64,000 nt of DNA from assembly GCF_009498455.1 (NCBI RefSeq), contig NZ_CP045644.1:5769001-5833000 (forward strand), written 5' to 3'. Position numbers and translations under genes: made by a program. Of the stretch, positions 26,112-34,850 are shown piece after piece (position 1 is the first letter of the stretch; every line of letters starts with the position of its first letter). The notes under the pieces are model-generated. The model worked only from the letters and a program-made list of their open reading frames with translations. It did no database searches and was not told the origin of the DNA. Source of the stretch: Variovorax paradoxus. Its GTDB lineage: Bacteria > Pseudomonadota > Gammaproteobacteria > Burkholderiales > Burkholderiaceae_C.

Positions 26112-27113
26112 TCACTTCATCTTGATGACGACCTTGCCCTTGGCCCGCCCCGTCTCGAGGTAAGCGAGCGCGTCGTTGGTCGCGTCGAACGCGAAGACCC
26201 GGTCGATGACCGGGCGTATCGCGCCGGCATCGATGAGCGAGGCGATCTCGCGCAACTGCGCTCCGCTGGCGCGCATGAAGAGAAACGAATAGCGCAGGCC
26301 GAGACGGCGCGCGCTGTTCCTGGCCTTGGCACTGAGCAGGCGCACGACGAGCTTCACGAACCACGGCGCCTTGATGCCACTGGCAAACGCGGGATCCGGC
26401 GGTCCTGAGATCGAGACGAGCGTGCCGCCGCGCCGCAGCACGCGCAGCGACTTGTGCAACGCGGCCGCGTCCTGGCTGTGCAGGACCACGTCGACGCCCT
26501 GCAGCACTTTTTCGAAGTCGTCTTGTCTGTAGTCGATGACGGTGTCGGCCCCCAGGCCCTTCACGAGCGCGGTGTTGGCGGCGCTCGTGGTGGTGGCGAC
26601 GGTGGCGCCGAGCTGCCGCGCCAGCTGAATGGCAAACGTGCCCACGCCGCCCGAGCCCGCCTGGATGAAGACCTTCTGCCCCGCCTTCAGGTTCGCCCTT
26701 TCGACGAGCGCCTGCCATGCCGTCAGGCCCACCATCGGCATGCTCGCCGCCTCTTCCATGCTCAGCGTTGCAGGCTTGATCGCCACGGAGGCCTCGGCCA
26801 CCGCCACGTACTCCGCGAAGGTGCCGATGCGAAAGTCGTCCGCCCGCGCATAGACCTCGTCACCCGCCTTGAAGCGCTGCACGCGCGGCCCGACCCTGAC
26901 CACGACACCGGCGACGTCGTGGCCCAGCACCAGCGGCAAGCGGTACGGCAGGATGAGCTTGAACTCGCCGTCCCTGATCTTGGCGTCGAGCAGGTTCACG
27001 CCGGCGGCGTGGACCTCGACCAGGACCTCGTCGTCGCGCAGCTCGGGCGCGGGCACATCGGCCAGGCGCAGTGCACCCTTCTTGCCGTAGCGGTCGAGGA
27101 CAAATGCTTTCAT
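26112..27113 (-). CDS. NADP-dependent quinone oxidoreductase/zinc-less ADH family
   Basis: A 333-residue medium-chain dehydrogenase/reductase. The GroES-like N-terminal domain has LGHDVAGVVVRVGP, and the nucleotide-binding motif is AGSGGVGTFAIQLA (about residues 152-165). The zinc ligands of true alcohol dehydrogenases are absent, which points to the quinone-oxidoreductase group that reduces enones or quinones. It lies 118 bp after the TetR gene on the same strand with a dyad in between, so it is probably that regulator's target. Confidence 0.85.
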   Translation of the reverse strand: MKAFVLDRYGKKGALRLADVPAPELRDDEVLVEVHAAGVNLLDAKIRDGEFKLILPYRLPLVLGHDVAGVVVRVGPRVQRFKAGDEVYARADDFRIGTFAEYVAVAEASVAIKPATLSMEEAASMPMVGLTAWQALVERANLKAGQKVFIQAGSGGVGTFAIQLARQLGATVATTTSAANTALVKGLGADTVIDYRQDDFEKVLQGVDVVLHSQDAAALHKSLRVLRRGGTLVSISGPPDPAFASGIKAPWFVKLVVRLLSAKARNSARRLGLRYSFLFMRASGAQLREIASLIDAGAIRPVIDRVFAFDATNDALAYLETGRAKGKVVIKMK

Positions 27114-27179
27114 GGCGTTTTCTTTCGGGATTGGGCGATCAGTTGTGGCGCCGGAAACAGAAAATCATCGATTCAGATG

Positions 27180-27190
27180 ATGACCGTCAT
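27180..27190. promoter_or_regulatory. TetR operator candidate upstream of oxidoreductase
   Basis: ATGAC-C-GTCAT is an 11-bp odd-centred palindrome, 67 bp upstream of the oxidoreductase start. An AT-rich stretch on its far side could hold a promoter. A second, different dyad, ATGAT-N4-ATCAT (27824-27837), lies at the TetR start. Confidence 0.4.
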
Positions 27191-27231
27191 ACATAAAAAC
27201 GAGCGAATGGGGCGGTGTTCGATCAGGCGCG

Positions 27232-27825
27232 TCAGGCGCCGGCGGGCAGCAGCTTGTCGAGCGCGGCTTCGCGCAGGCGCGCCGACAGCGCCGGCTCGTC
27301 GACGGCGCGCGCCAGCACCAGCGCGCCGACCATGGTCGCCAGGGTCACGAGCGCTTGCTCGTGCACCTCGGGCTGGCCCCAGCCGGGCGACTGGCGGGCG
27401 ATCAGGTCGACCATCGCCTTGATATGCCGGGTCGTGGTGCGGCGCACTTCGGGGGTTTGACGGGGCGTTTCGGAACCGAGCGCCGCCAGCGGGCAGCCGG
27501 TGTCCATGCCGTCCTGGTGCTGCTGCGAGAGGTAGCCGCGCAACATGCGCTCCAGCGTTTTTTCGGGCGGCGCGGCGGCCACGACATCCGCGGCCGCGGC
27601 GGCTGATTCGGCGCAGGCCCGGCTCGCAGCCTCGGCCAGCATGGCCTCGCGCGAAGCAAAGTGGGCATAGAAGGCGCCATGCGTCAGGCCGGCCTCTTTC
27701 ATGATGTCGGCCACGCCGGTGCCGTCGTAGCCGTCGCGACGGATCGCCCGGGCGGCCGCGGCCACAATGCGCTCGTGCGAGGCTTCCTTGGCTGCGTTGC
27801 GGGCATTGATTTTCTCATTTCGCAT
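27232..27825 (-). CDS. TetR/AcrR family transcriptional repressor
   Basis: A 197-residue TetR-type regulator. The HTH covers about residues 15-60 (ERIVAAAARAIRRDGYDGTGVADIMKEAGLTHGAFYAHF). A helical ligand domain follows, with CPLAALGSE typical of the C-terminal TetR_C_33-like group that often controls oxidoreductases reacting with electrophiles. I chose ATG 27825; in-frame ATGs at 27834 and 27837 are alternatives. Divergent from the binding-protein gene at 27924. Confidence 0.85.
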   Translation of the reverse strand: MRNEKINARNAAKEASHERIVAAAARAIRRDGYDGTGVADIMKEAGLTHGAFYAHFASREAMLAEAASRACAESAAAAADVVAAAPPEKTLERMLRGYLSQQHQDGMDTGCPLAALGSETPRQTPEVRRTTTRHIKAMVDLIARQSPGWGQPEVHEQALVTLATMVGALVLARAVDEPALSARLREAALDKLLPAGA

Positions 27826-27923
27826 GATTTGCATCATATCAACATTGCGCGCGAGGCATGCGGGCGGGTTGCCGCTCTTAAACTGCACGCTCCTGCCTTC
27901 CCCACCCCTGACGAACGGACGCC

Positions 27924-28661
27924 ATGACTCACCCGACGCCCTCTTCCGCCCTCGTGAACGCCTTCGCTCCCACCGGCACGCTGCGCGCCTCGATCAACCT
28001 CGGCAACCCGATCCTCGCCAACAAGGACACCACCACGGGCGAGCCTGTCGGCGTGTCGATCGACCTGGCCCGCGAGTTCGCGCGGCGGCTTGGCGTGGGC
28101 ATCGAGCTGGTGGTGTTCGAGAAGGCCGCAGCTTCGGTGGACGCGGTGAAGAACGAGAAGGCCGACATCGGTTTCTTCGCGGTCGACCCTGCGCGCAGCG
28201 AAGGGCTGCGCTTCACGGCGCCCTATGTGCTGATCGAAGGCAGCTACCTCGTGGCTGAATCCTCTGCGCTGACCGACAACGCGCAGGTCGATGCGAAGGG
28301 CCACCGCATCTCGGTCGGCTCGGGGAGCGCTTACGACCTGTTCCTCACGCGCGAGATCAAGCAGGCCGAGATCGTGCGGCTGCAAGGTGCTGGGCCTGCT
28401 CTCGCTGCCTTGCGGGCGGGCGCGGTCGAGGTGGCGGCGGGCATCCGCCAGCTGCTCGAAGGCGAAGCGGCCCGCGCACCGGGCGTGCGTGTGCTGCCGG
28501 GGCGCTTCATGGTGATCCAGCAGGCGATGGGGACGCCGGCCAGTCGCGGGGCTGAGGCGCAGGCGCTGCTTTCCTCCTTCGTCGAGGAGATGAAGGCTTC
28601 TGGTTTTGTGGCCGATGCATTGAAGCGCCATCGCATCGAGGGCGCGATCGTTGCGCCGTAA
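27924..28661 (+). CDS. SBP_bac_3-type binding protein lacking a signal peptide
   Basis: A 245-residue protein of the amino-acid-type binding protein family (bacterial extracellular solute-binding family 3). The start is GTLRASINLGNPILAN, followed by GEPVGVSIDLAREFARRLG and IGFFAVDPARSEGLRFTAPY. There is no signal peptide: residues 1-18 are polar, and an in-frame TGA at 27909-27911 rules out an N-terminal extension. The protein is therefore either cytoplasmic or has lost its signal. No permease is adjacent. Role unknown. Confidence 0.75.
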   Translation: MTHPTPSSALVNAFAPTGTLRASINLGNPILANKDTTTGEPVGVSIDLAREFARRLGVGIELVVFEKAAASVDAVKNEKADIGFFAVDPARSEGLRFTAPYVLIEGSYLVAESSALTDNAQVDAKGHRISVGSGSAYDLFLTREIKQAEIVRLQGAGPALAALRAGAVEVAAGIRQLLEGEAARAPGVRVLPGRFMVIQQAMGTPASRGAEAQALLSSFVEEMKASGFVADALKRHRIEGAIVAP

Positions 28662-28673
28662 CTGAACGCTGCT

Positions 28674-28933
28674 GTTCAGGGCGCGTGCACAGGCCACCGG
28701 GTACTTCCCTCCGCGAATGTCCCCCGGGGCTGCGCCCCTCCTCCTTTATTTCGCTGCGGGAAGCACCCAGTGTCCTGTGCCCGCTGGGCGCTGTCGTGGT
28801 GCTGGCTGATCAACCACCGCTCTGAATCCGCTCACGTCGATGAGGTGCCTTGCGCAGCGAAATCAAGGAGGAGCCGAAGGCGGGGGACATTCGCGGAGCA
28901 AGGTACCGCGTCGGCGGGAGCGACGCCCTGAAC
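28674..28933. repeat. Long imperfect inverted repeat between convergent genes
   Basis: Two arms of about 90 bp (28674-28767 and 28844-28933) are complementary with small differences and flank a spacer of about 76 bp. Shared blocks include GTTCAGGGCG at the outer ends, CCGCGAATGTCCCC in the middle and TTTCGCTGCG at the inner ends. It fills the whole space between two convergent stop codons (28661 and 28935). It may act as a bidirectional terminator or be a non-autonomous intergenic element. Confidence 0.8.
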
Positions 28934-28934
28934 A

Positions 28935-29342
28935 TCAAAGCTTGTGCGCCTCCACAGGCCCCTGCGAATAGAACAGGAAGTAGCCCGTCTGCGTCTTGAA
29001 GCCGTTCTTCTGCCATCCGGGCGGCACCTTGAAGATGCCGAGCTGGTCGCTCGAGATGCCGACGAAAGACGTGTTTTCCGTGTCGGTGGTGATGCGGCTC
29101 CAGCGCTCGCGCGTCACCGGCTGCATCTGCATCTTGGGCTCGCTCCATTCGGGCGTGCGCACCTTGTCGCGCATGATGAAGCGGTCGCCGTCGCGCTCGA
29201 TCTTGACGACCTCCTTGAGCACGCCGTTGCGTTCGACGGCGTAGACGCCGACCAGTTCGGTCTCGGGTCCGCCGCGTGCGCCGCAGGCCGAGAGCAGCGC
29301 CGCGCAGGCCACTGCCAGCAAAGAATTCAGAAGTGTTTTCAT
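28935..29342 (-). CDS. Hypothetical lipoprotein
   Basis: A 135-residue lipoprotein with signal peptide and lipobox LSAC (Cys20). The mature part is a small beta-rich domain (VGVYAVERNGVLKEVVKIERDGDRFIMRDK). No family recognised. It ends 2 bp from the inverted-repeat element. ATG 29342 is chosen because the signal peptide starts there. Periplasmic membrane anchoring is inferred. Confidence 0.7.
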   Translation of the reverse strand: MKTLLNSLLAVACAALLSACGARGGPETELVGVYAVERNGVLKEVVKIERDGDRFIMRDKVRTPEWSEPKMQMQPVTRERWSRITTDTENTSFVGISSDQLGIFKVPPGWQKNGFKTQTGYFLFYSQGPVEAHKL

Positions 29343-29434
29343 GGGATTCGGATGAGGTGACGCATGCACCGCCAGGCAGGCCCGGCGGCACATGCGGGGT
29401 TCACGAAAGAAGGCTCAGTTCAACTCAGCCCCAC

Positions 29435-31669
29435 TCAGCGCTTCTGGTTCTCACGCAGCGGCAGCTTGCCCTGGAAGCGCAGTGCGTGCGGGTACTCTTC
29501 CTTGCCGCCCGCGTCCGCCGCCGCCATCTTCTGCTGGCTCAGCTGTGTCTTGGCGAGCAGCGGCGCCGGCAGGTTGAGCACGCCCTTGATCTGGTCGTAC
29601 TGCGCCTGCGTGATGCGCCCCACGCCCAGCAGGCGGAAGGCATCGCGCTCGATGTTCAGCAGCAAGGGCTTGTTGCCCGCGAAGTTCTGCACCTTGGCCA
29701 GCAGGTTGCTCCACGACGGCGCGCTGTAGTTGCTCACGTAGTAGTCCTGCCCCGTCGGTCCGGCGAGCACGGCGGTGCAGCCCGGCAGTTCGACCTGCGT
29801 GGCGTTGTTCGACATCACGAAGGTCTCGCGCTTTTCCATCGCGTCGCCGTACGCCAGCGTGACGGGAATGGTCCACGTCGAGGCCGGGAACTGGTTCTGG
29901 TTGGGGAACGACTCCTGCGTGATGTTGACGTAGGTGCGGTCGCCGGCGCACTGCGCATCGACCGTGAGCAGCGGCACGCCGGTCTGGCGGATGAGGCTGT
30001 CGCCGATGTCGCTGACCTTCTTGTTGGTGGCCTTTTCCAATGAGGTCCACAAGCGCGTGGGCGTGACGTTGCCATACGCATAGTCCTTCAGGTAGATCTG
30101 CAGGCCCTTCTGCATCGCCTCTTCGCCGATGTAGTTCTGGATCGTCTCCAGCACGTGGCTGCCCTTGTTGTAGACGAAGATCGACGGACTGATGAAGCCG
30201 AACGAGCCTGCGTCGTTCAGGTTGCGCTGCACCGGCACCGCCGTGTTCTTCAGGTCGGCCACGATCACGTTGTGCTTGTCGAGCACGTAGTCGGAGAAGC
30301 TGTAGTACTCGGGGTGGAACTTGATGGTGGTGCGCCGTTCGAACCAGCGCGCAAACGACTCGTTGAGCCACACGTTGTCCCACCAGTCGAGCGTGACCAG
30401 GTCACCGAACCACTGGTGCGCCACCTCGTGCGTGACCACGGTCACCGAGTACAGCGTGGGCTTGTCGCCGGGCTTGGTGAGCACCGCGTCGGCAAACTCG
30501 AAGATCGCGCCCCAGTTCTCCATGCCGCCGAAGCCGGTGTTGGGCTTGTTGTCGTAGCTGTCGTTGGCGGCCACGGTGTCGAACTTCTTGAAGGGCAGCG
30601 AGATGCCGGTGTACTTGTAGTAGTAGTCCATCGAGACCTTGGTCCACTCCATGGCGAACTTGGCCCAGTCGGAGCGGCCCGGCGGCGTGAACCAGCGCAG
30701 CGCCATGTCGGTGCCGTCGAGCGGGTTCTTGAAGGTGTCGGCCAGGATGTCGAACTTGCCGCCGCCGAAGAAGGCCAGGTACATCGGCATCGAGGGCGTC
30801 TTCTCGAAGGCCACGCGCTGGTAGCCGTCGGGCAGTTTCACGGCCTCGGTCTGCGCGCCGTTCGACACGGTTTTCCAGTCGCCCGGCACCTCGGCCGAGA
30901 TCTCGAAGGTGTGGCGAAAGGCCGGCTCGTCCCAGCCCGGGAACCACTGGCGCGCGAAGTTGGTTTCGCCCTGCGTCACGATGGCGTCGCTGCTCACGCC
31001 CTCGGGTGTCGAGAGGCCCACCTTGAAGATGCCCGACGCGGCCGAGCACAGCGGGTTCTTCGCGAGCACTTCCGGCGTGCAGTACTCGGCATCGGAGAAC
31101 TGGATCTTGCCGTCCCACTCCATGTGCAGCAGGTACTTGCCCTTGGCGATCTGGCCGTCGTTCAGGCGCAGCTGCACGAAGTCGCCGCGCGTCTGCGGCG
31201 TGGGAATCAGCGGGATCGCCTCGCCCGGCTTGGACACCTTGCGCAGCGTGGTGCGTCCGCGCGCAAAGTTGAGGTCGTGCGCGGCGACGACGATGGCGTC
31301 GACCGGCTGGAGCACGTCGATCTCCACGTCGGCGCGGCCCACGAAGGTCTTGAGCGCTGCATCGGGGCGGAACCACAGCTTGTAGTTGACGGGCCAGACC
31401 GTGTCGGGAAGCTCCATCGGCCGCGCCGAACGATCGACCGCGGCCACTGCCGAGTCGGGTGCGGCGGGCACGCCGTCGTCGGGTGTCTTCTTGGTGGTGT
31501 CGCCGCTGTCGGCCGCGGGTGCCGTGGCCACCGACGGCGCGTTCAGGCCGGAGCCGCCGAACGATGCGCCGCCGCCGCTGTCTCCGCCGCCGCCGCAGGC
31601 CGTCAGCGCGGCAAGGGTCACGGCCGTGAGGGCCAGACGATGAACGACAGGTGTATTCAGTGTTTTCAT
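29435..31669 (-). CDS. M1 family aminopeptidase, lipoprotein form
   Basis: A 744-residue zinc aminopeptidase. The N-terminus is a lipoprotein signal (lipobox LTAC, Cys25) with a Gly/Ser-rich linker to about residue 70. Catalytic motifs are GGMENWG (the GxMEN exopeptidase motif) and HEVAHQWFGDLV followed by NESFARW (HExxH-x18-E). It shortens peptides from the N-terminus at the cell envelope. Length is normal for the catalytic core with a short C-terminal domain; the large ERAP-type C-terminal domain is shorter than usual. Stands alone. Confidence 0.92.
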   Translation of the reverse strand: MKTLNTPVVHRLALTAVTLAALTACGGGGDSGGGASFGGSGLNAPSVATAPAADSGDTTKKTPDDGVPAAPDSAVAAVDRSARPMELPDTVWPVNYKLWFRPDAALKTFVGRADVEIDVLQPVDAIVVAAHDLNFARGRTTLRKVSKPGEAIPLIPTPQTRGDFVQLRLNDGQIAKGKYLLHMEWDGKIQFSDAEYCTPEVLAKNPLCSAASGIFKVGLSTPEGVSSDAIVTQGETNFARQWFPGWDEPAFRHTFEISAEVPGDWKTVSNGAQTEAVKLPDGYQRVAFEKTPSMPMYLAFFGGGKFDILADTFKNPLDGTDMALRWFTPPGRSDWAKFAMEWTKVSMDYYYKYTGISLPFKKFDTVAANDSYDNKPNTGFGGMENWGAIFEFADAVLTKPGDKPTLYSVTVVTHEVAHQWFGDLVTLDWWDNVWLNESFARWFERRTTIKFHPEYYSFSDYVLDKHNVIVADLKNTAVPVQRNLNDAGSFGFISPSIFVYNKGSHVLETIQNYIGEEAMQKGLQIYLKDYAYGNVTPTRLWTSLEKATNKKVSDIGDSLIRQTGVPLLTVDAQCAGDRTYVNITQESFPNQNQFPASTWTIPVTLAYGDAMEKRETFVMSNNATQVELPGCTAVLAGPTGQDYYVSNYSAPSWSNLLAKVQNFAGNKPLLLNIERDAFRLLGVGRITQAQYDQIKGVLNLPAPLLAKTQLSQQKMAAADAGGKEEYPHALRFQGKLPLRENQKR

Positions 31670-31962
31670 GATCGCCTCTGGGTACGCTTGGTAAGGAACA
31701 TGCGCCGCACCGCAGGCACCGGCGGATAGCCGGTGATGCACGTGACGCGCGCGGGATGAGTGGAACGACGGGTCAGCAAGAAATGCGGGCAGCACAACGC
31801 CCTCCCGGCGAACAGACAGTTCGTCAGGAACGCAGGCTCAGACCGGACCGCACCGCGCGTGTTGCGGTGGTCCCAGAATGCGCGGGGCGAGCGGCGCCAT
31901 TCCCGTCAGGACGCGGGGTGTGGGGGGAGCGTTTGAACGCGGTGGGGTGTCGCGGGCCGGGC

Positions 31963-32079
31963 TCAGTGCCCGTGCATCGACACGATGCGTTCACCCGTCA
32001 GGTGAACGGCCGGGGCCATGGCGAAAGCGATGGCGACGGCAAGACTGGCTGCGGCTCTTGTGGTTGATTTCACGCGCAT
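31963..32079 (-). CDS. Doubtful 38-residue secreted or membrane peptide
   Basis: A short frame beginning MRVKSTTRAAASLAVAIAF looks like a signal peptide or single membrane helix, with a polar HLTGERIVSMHGH end. A GAGGGA stretch directly precedes the ATG, closer than ideal. Coding is uncertain; conservation across related genomes would decide. Confidence 0.3.
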   Translation of the reverse strand: MRVKSTTRAAASLAVAIAFAMAPAVHLTGERIVSMHGH

Positions 32080-32189
32080 TCCCTCGTCCGTTGAAGTGCT
32101 CGCAGTTGTAGCTGATCGATGCAATGAGCTCAACGATTCGCGGAACTTTTCTCTCTCCAATTGTTCGCGCGCGATAGGCCGAATGGCGT

Positions 32190-32212
32190 CATGGCACGCA
32201 GCGCGTGCCATG
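32190..32212. repeat. Perfect 10-bp inverted repeat
   Basis: CATGGCACGC and its exact complement are separated by 3 nt. It lies about 110 bp upstream of the small ORF at 32079 on the minus strand and about 110 bp beyond the last gene of the catabolic operon. No T-run follows on either strand. It may be an operator or an RNA hairpin. Confidence 0.5.
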
Positions 32213-32324
32213 CGATACGAAGATGGTTCTGCGACCGAAACACCTGCTCACGCAGATGACGAAAACACGGGCCGTTCACTGTGACGAAGCGGCCACAGTA
32301 CGAAGGTTCCAGCCGCGGCGAAGG

Positions 32325-33641
32325 CTACGAAAGCTGTGAACCAGAGACTGCAGCGGTGCGTTGCGCGCGCTCGCGCCACCACAGCAGAAAGCCGCACGCG
32401 AACACCACCACCTGCGTGCCGATGAGCAGCGCAAAGCCCGCGAAGAAACCCGCCGCCGACGAGGCCGCTGTCACCGTGGTGTGTGCTGCACCGCCGCTGT
32501 GCGACACCGCGGCGATCACGCCGCCCATGAGCGCCGGCATGAAGCCCGCCACGAGGCTGCCCACGCCGTTGGTCACGCCGAACGCGCTGGCCGTGTGCTC
32601 GGCACGCGAGCAATGCTGCACGGTGCTTGGAATGGCCGGGCTCTGCAGGCCCCAGAAGAAGTTGGCGGCCACGAGGCAGGTCGCGGCCATGTACGGGTCG
32701 CGCGCGTTGATGGCCAGCAGCACCGACAGTGCCACGCCCGCGCTCGCGCCCATGAAGATGAAGGGCACGCGGTCGCGCCCGAGCTTGTCGATGAGCACGC
32801 CGCCCGTGAACACGGCGAGCACCGTCGCGTACTGCGGCAGCGAGGCGATCCAGCCCATCTCGCGCAGCGAGAAGCCGCGCGCTTCGCGCAGGTAGGTCGG
32901 CAGCCAGTTGCTGCTGCCCCAGAGGTAGGCCAGCGCCGCCGACGTCAGCAGCGTGATGAGAAACAGGTGCCGCGTGTGCAGCGCGCCCTTCACGATGCCC
33001 GCCACGCGCGCCATCGCATCGCCGAGCGACGAAGGCTTGATGCCGTCGCCGTGCCCCGGCGGCATGCGCACGAAGGCCAGCACCAGTGGAATGCCCAGCA
33101 CGATGTTGAGCACGCCGAGCACATGGAACGAGCTGTCCCAATCGAACTGCGTGAGCAGGTAGCCCACCAGCGGATAACCCACCGCCAGCCCCAGCCCCGT
33201 GCCCATGTTCACCAGCGCGTTGGGCTTGCCGTTCTCGTCGCTCTTGAAGTGCGCCTTGATGTACGACGAGGCCAGCGAAAACAGCGGCCCCTCCGACACA
33301 CCGAGCAGCACGCGCGAGGCCAGCAGCAGGCCGTAGCTGTTGAACATCGGCGAGGCCCAGGTCACCACGCCCCACAGGATGAGGCCGTAGATCAGGCTGC
33401 GCCGCACGCCGAACAGCGCCGAGCAGAACGGCGTGAGCACGAAGGCCGAGATGCCGTAGCCGAGCATGAAGGCCGTGGCCAGGAGGCCCTGGCTCACGCG
33501 GTCGGAGGGGTCGAGCCCGACGTGCTTCAGAAAGTCCGCATCGGTGATCAGCACCGCGATGTTGATGCGGTCGACGTAAGAGATCGCCACGATCACGAAC
33601 AGCGTGATGACGCCGTACCAACGGAAGTTCTTGCTCTGCAT
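32325..33641 (-). CDS. MFS transporter of the anion:cation symporter family
   Basis: A 438-residue, 12-helix major facilitator protein. The first helix region (FVIVAISYVDRINIAVLI) and GVRRSLIYGLILWGVVTW in loop 2-3 are typical of the ACS family, which carries organic and aromatic acids. It is the last gene of the 17-gene unit, 47 bp after the porin. Likely inner-membrane uptake of the substrate of the pathway, which would complement the Bug proteins. Confidence 0.88.
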   Translation of the reverse strand: MQSKNFRWYGVITLFVIVAISYVDRINIAVLITDADFLKHVGLDPSDRVSQGLLATAFMLGYGISAFVLTPFCSALFGVRRSLIYGLILWGVVTWASPMFNSYGLLLASRVLLGVSEGPLFSLASSYIKAHFKSDENGKPNALVNMGTGLGLAVGYPLVGYLLTQFDWDSSFHVLGVLNIVLGIPLVLAFVRMPPGHGDGIKPSSLGDAMARVAGIVKGALHTRHLFLITLLTSAALAYLWGSSNWLPTYLREARGFSLREMGWIASLPQYATVLAVFTGGVLIDKLGRDRVPFIFMGASAGVALSVLLAINARDPYMAATCLVAANFFWGLQSPAIPSTVQHCSRAEHTASAFGVTNGVGSLVAGFMPALMGGVIAAVSHSGGAAHTTVTAASSAAGFFAGFALLIGTQVVVFACGFLLWWRERAQRTAAVSGSQLS

Positions 33642-33688
33642 GACCGGGGCTCTCTCTTGCTTGGGGGATGCGCGTCGTGTGGCCGCGC

Positions 33689-34795
33689 CTAGAACATGTG
33701 GCGCATGCCGAACTCGACGCCGCTGGAGGCGCGGTTGGGCCGCGTGATGGCGCCGGCCAAAGCCTGCGTTGCGCCGTTCTTGTTGCTGATGCGGGCAATG
33801 GTTCCGTACACCGCCGTGCGCTTCGAAAGGTTGTGCACGTAGCCCAGCGCCAGCTTCGACGTCGTGGGCTCGCGCACCGCGTTGAGCGGCTCCAGCTTGT
33901 AGCGCGCGTACGAGGCCTTGATTTCGCCCGGACCGATGGGCAGCTGGAAGCCGACCAGCACGCCCTTGGCGTCGGTGCTGCCCTTCGATTCCTTGTACAG
34001 CTCGCTCGTGAGCTTGAGGTTCATGAGCGAGGGGCCGAAGGTGTAGGCCGCGCCGAGGTTGGTCACGCGCAGGTCGCCGCTCACGTAGCGCGTGCGGCCG
34101 GTGGCAATGGCCACGTTGAGGCCGCCGCTCTGGTAGCCGAAGCGTGCGCCCGTGTGCTGGCCGTCGCGCTTGTTCGACACCTGCGTGCCGGGCAGCACCG
34201 AGGTCGAATCGTTCTCGCCCATCGCGTACATCACTTGGCCGTAGAAGCCGCCGAGATTGGCCGGCAGGAAGTAGCCGATGCTGTTCGACGCGCGCGTGCC
34301 GGTGGGCGCCACGAGGCCGCCCAGGCCCGAGAAGTAGATCTGGTTGGCGCCGATGCCGCCGCCGGTGCCGAAGGGATCGAAGATCGCGGTGTTCCAGAAG
34401 GCGGGCACGTAGTCGCGGCCCAGGCGCACTTCACCGAAGGGCCCAGCCAGGCTCACGGTCGAGCGGCGGTTGAAGCTCATCACGCCGGGCGTGCCGTTGC
34501 CGCTGGCCTGGTTGTTCGAGTTCGACGGAAAGCCCGTACCGCTGTCGTTCTGCAGGCCCATCTCGAGCCAGAAGCTGGCCGAGAGTCCGCCGCCGAGGTC
34601 TTCGGTGCCGCGGAAACCGAGGCGGCTGAACATGTTGCCGCTGTTGCCCAGCTGCGTCTTGTGGGCCGATCCGTCGCCGCTGCCGCGCGTGTAGATCACG
34701 GAGGCATCGACCACGCCGAACAGCGTGACGGAAGATTGGGCCAGCGCTCCGCCAGCCGCGGTGGCCGCAGCCATCGCGATCAAGTACTTTTTCAT
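33689..34795 (-). CDS. Gram-negative outer-membrane porin
   Basis: A 368-residue OmpC/Omp32-type 16-strand porin of the Burkholderiales. It has a signal peptide (residues 1-19, ending ALA), the first strand SSVTLFGVVDASVIY, the family motif FRGTEDLGGGLSASFWLE and the C-terminal Phe needed for outer-membrane insertion. Its position between oxygenase reductase and MFS gene suggests a substrate-specific entry pore. Gaps are 55 and 47 bp. Confidence 0.93.
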   Translation of the reverse strand: MKKYLIAMAAATAAGGALAQSSVTLFGVVDASVIYTRGSGDGSAHKTQLGNSGNMFSRLGFRGTEDLGGGLSASFWLEMGLQNDSGTGFPSNSNNQASGNGTPGVMSFNRRSTVSLAGPFGEVRLGRDYVPAFWNTAIFDPFGTGGGIGANQIYFSGLGGLVAPTGTRASNSIGYFLPANLGGFYGQVMYAMGENDSTSVLPGTQVSNKRDGQHTGARFGYQSGGLNVAIATGRTRYVSGDLRVTNLGAAYTFGPSLMNLKLTSELYKESKGSTDAKGVLVGFQLPIGPGEIKASYARYKLEPLNAVREPTTSKLALGYVHNLSKRTAVYGTIARISNKNGATQALAGAITRPNRASSGVEFGMRHMF

Positions 34796-34850
34796 TGAAT
34801 GTCTCGGTTGGTTTTTCTCTCGGCCGTCTTTTGGGTTGTGGCCTTGTTGC

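Larger units (their letters stand above)
31670..32324. other. Intergenic stretch of 655 bp
   Basis: Between the aminopeptidase start and the end of the large catabolic operon I see only a doubtful small ORF (31963-32079) and a perfect hairpin (32190-32212). No tRNA, terminator with T-run or recognisable RNA gene was found. The promoter of the aminopeptidase must lie at about 31680-31760. Confidence 0.5.

Noticed and set aside
28674..28933. Insertion sequence.
   Set aside because: There is no transposase, no target-site duplication was found, and the arms occupy almost the whole element.
32248..33798. Longer minus-strand frame of 516 codons overlapping the MFS gene.
   Set aside because: Another frame of the same region; Arg/Ala/Gly-rich with no domain, while the 438-residue MFS frame has 12 helices.
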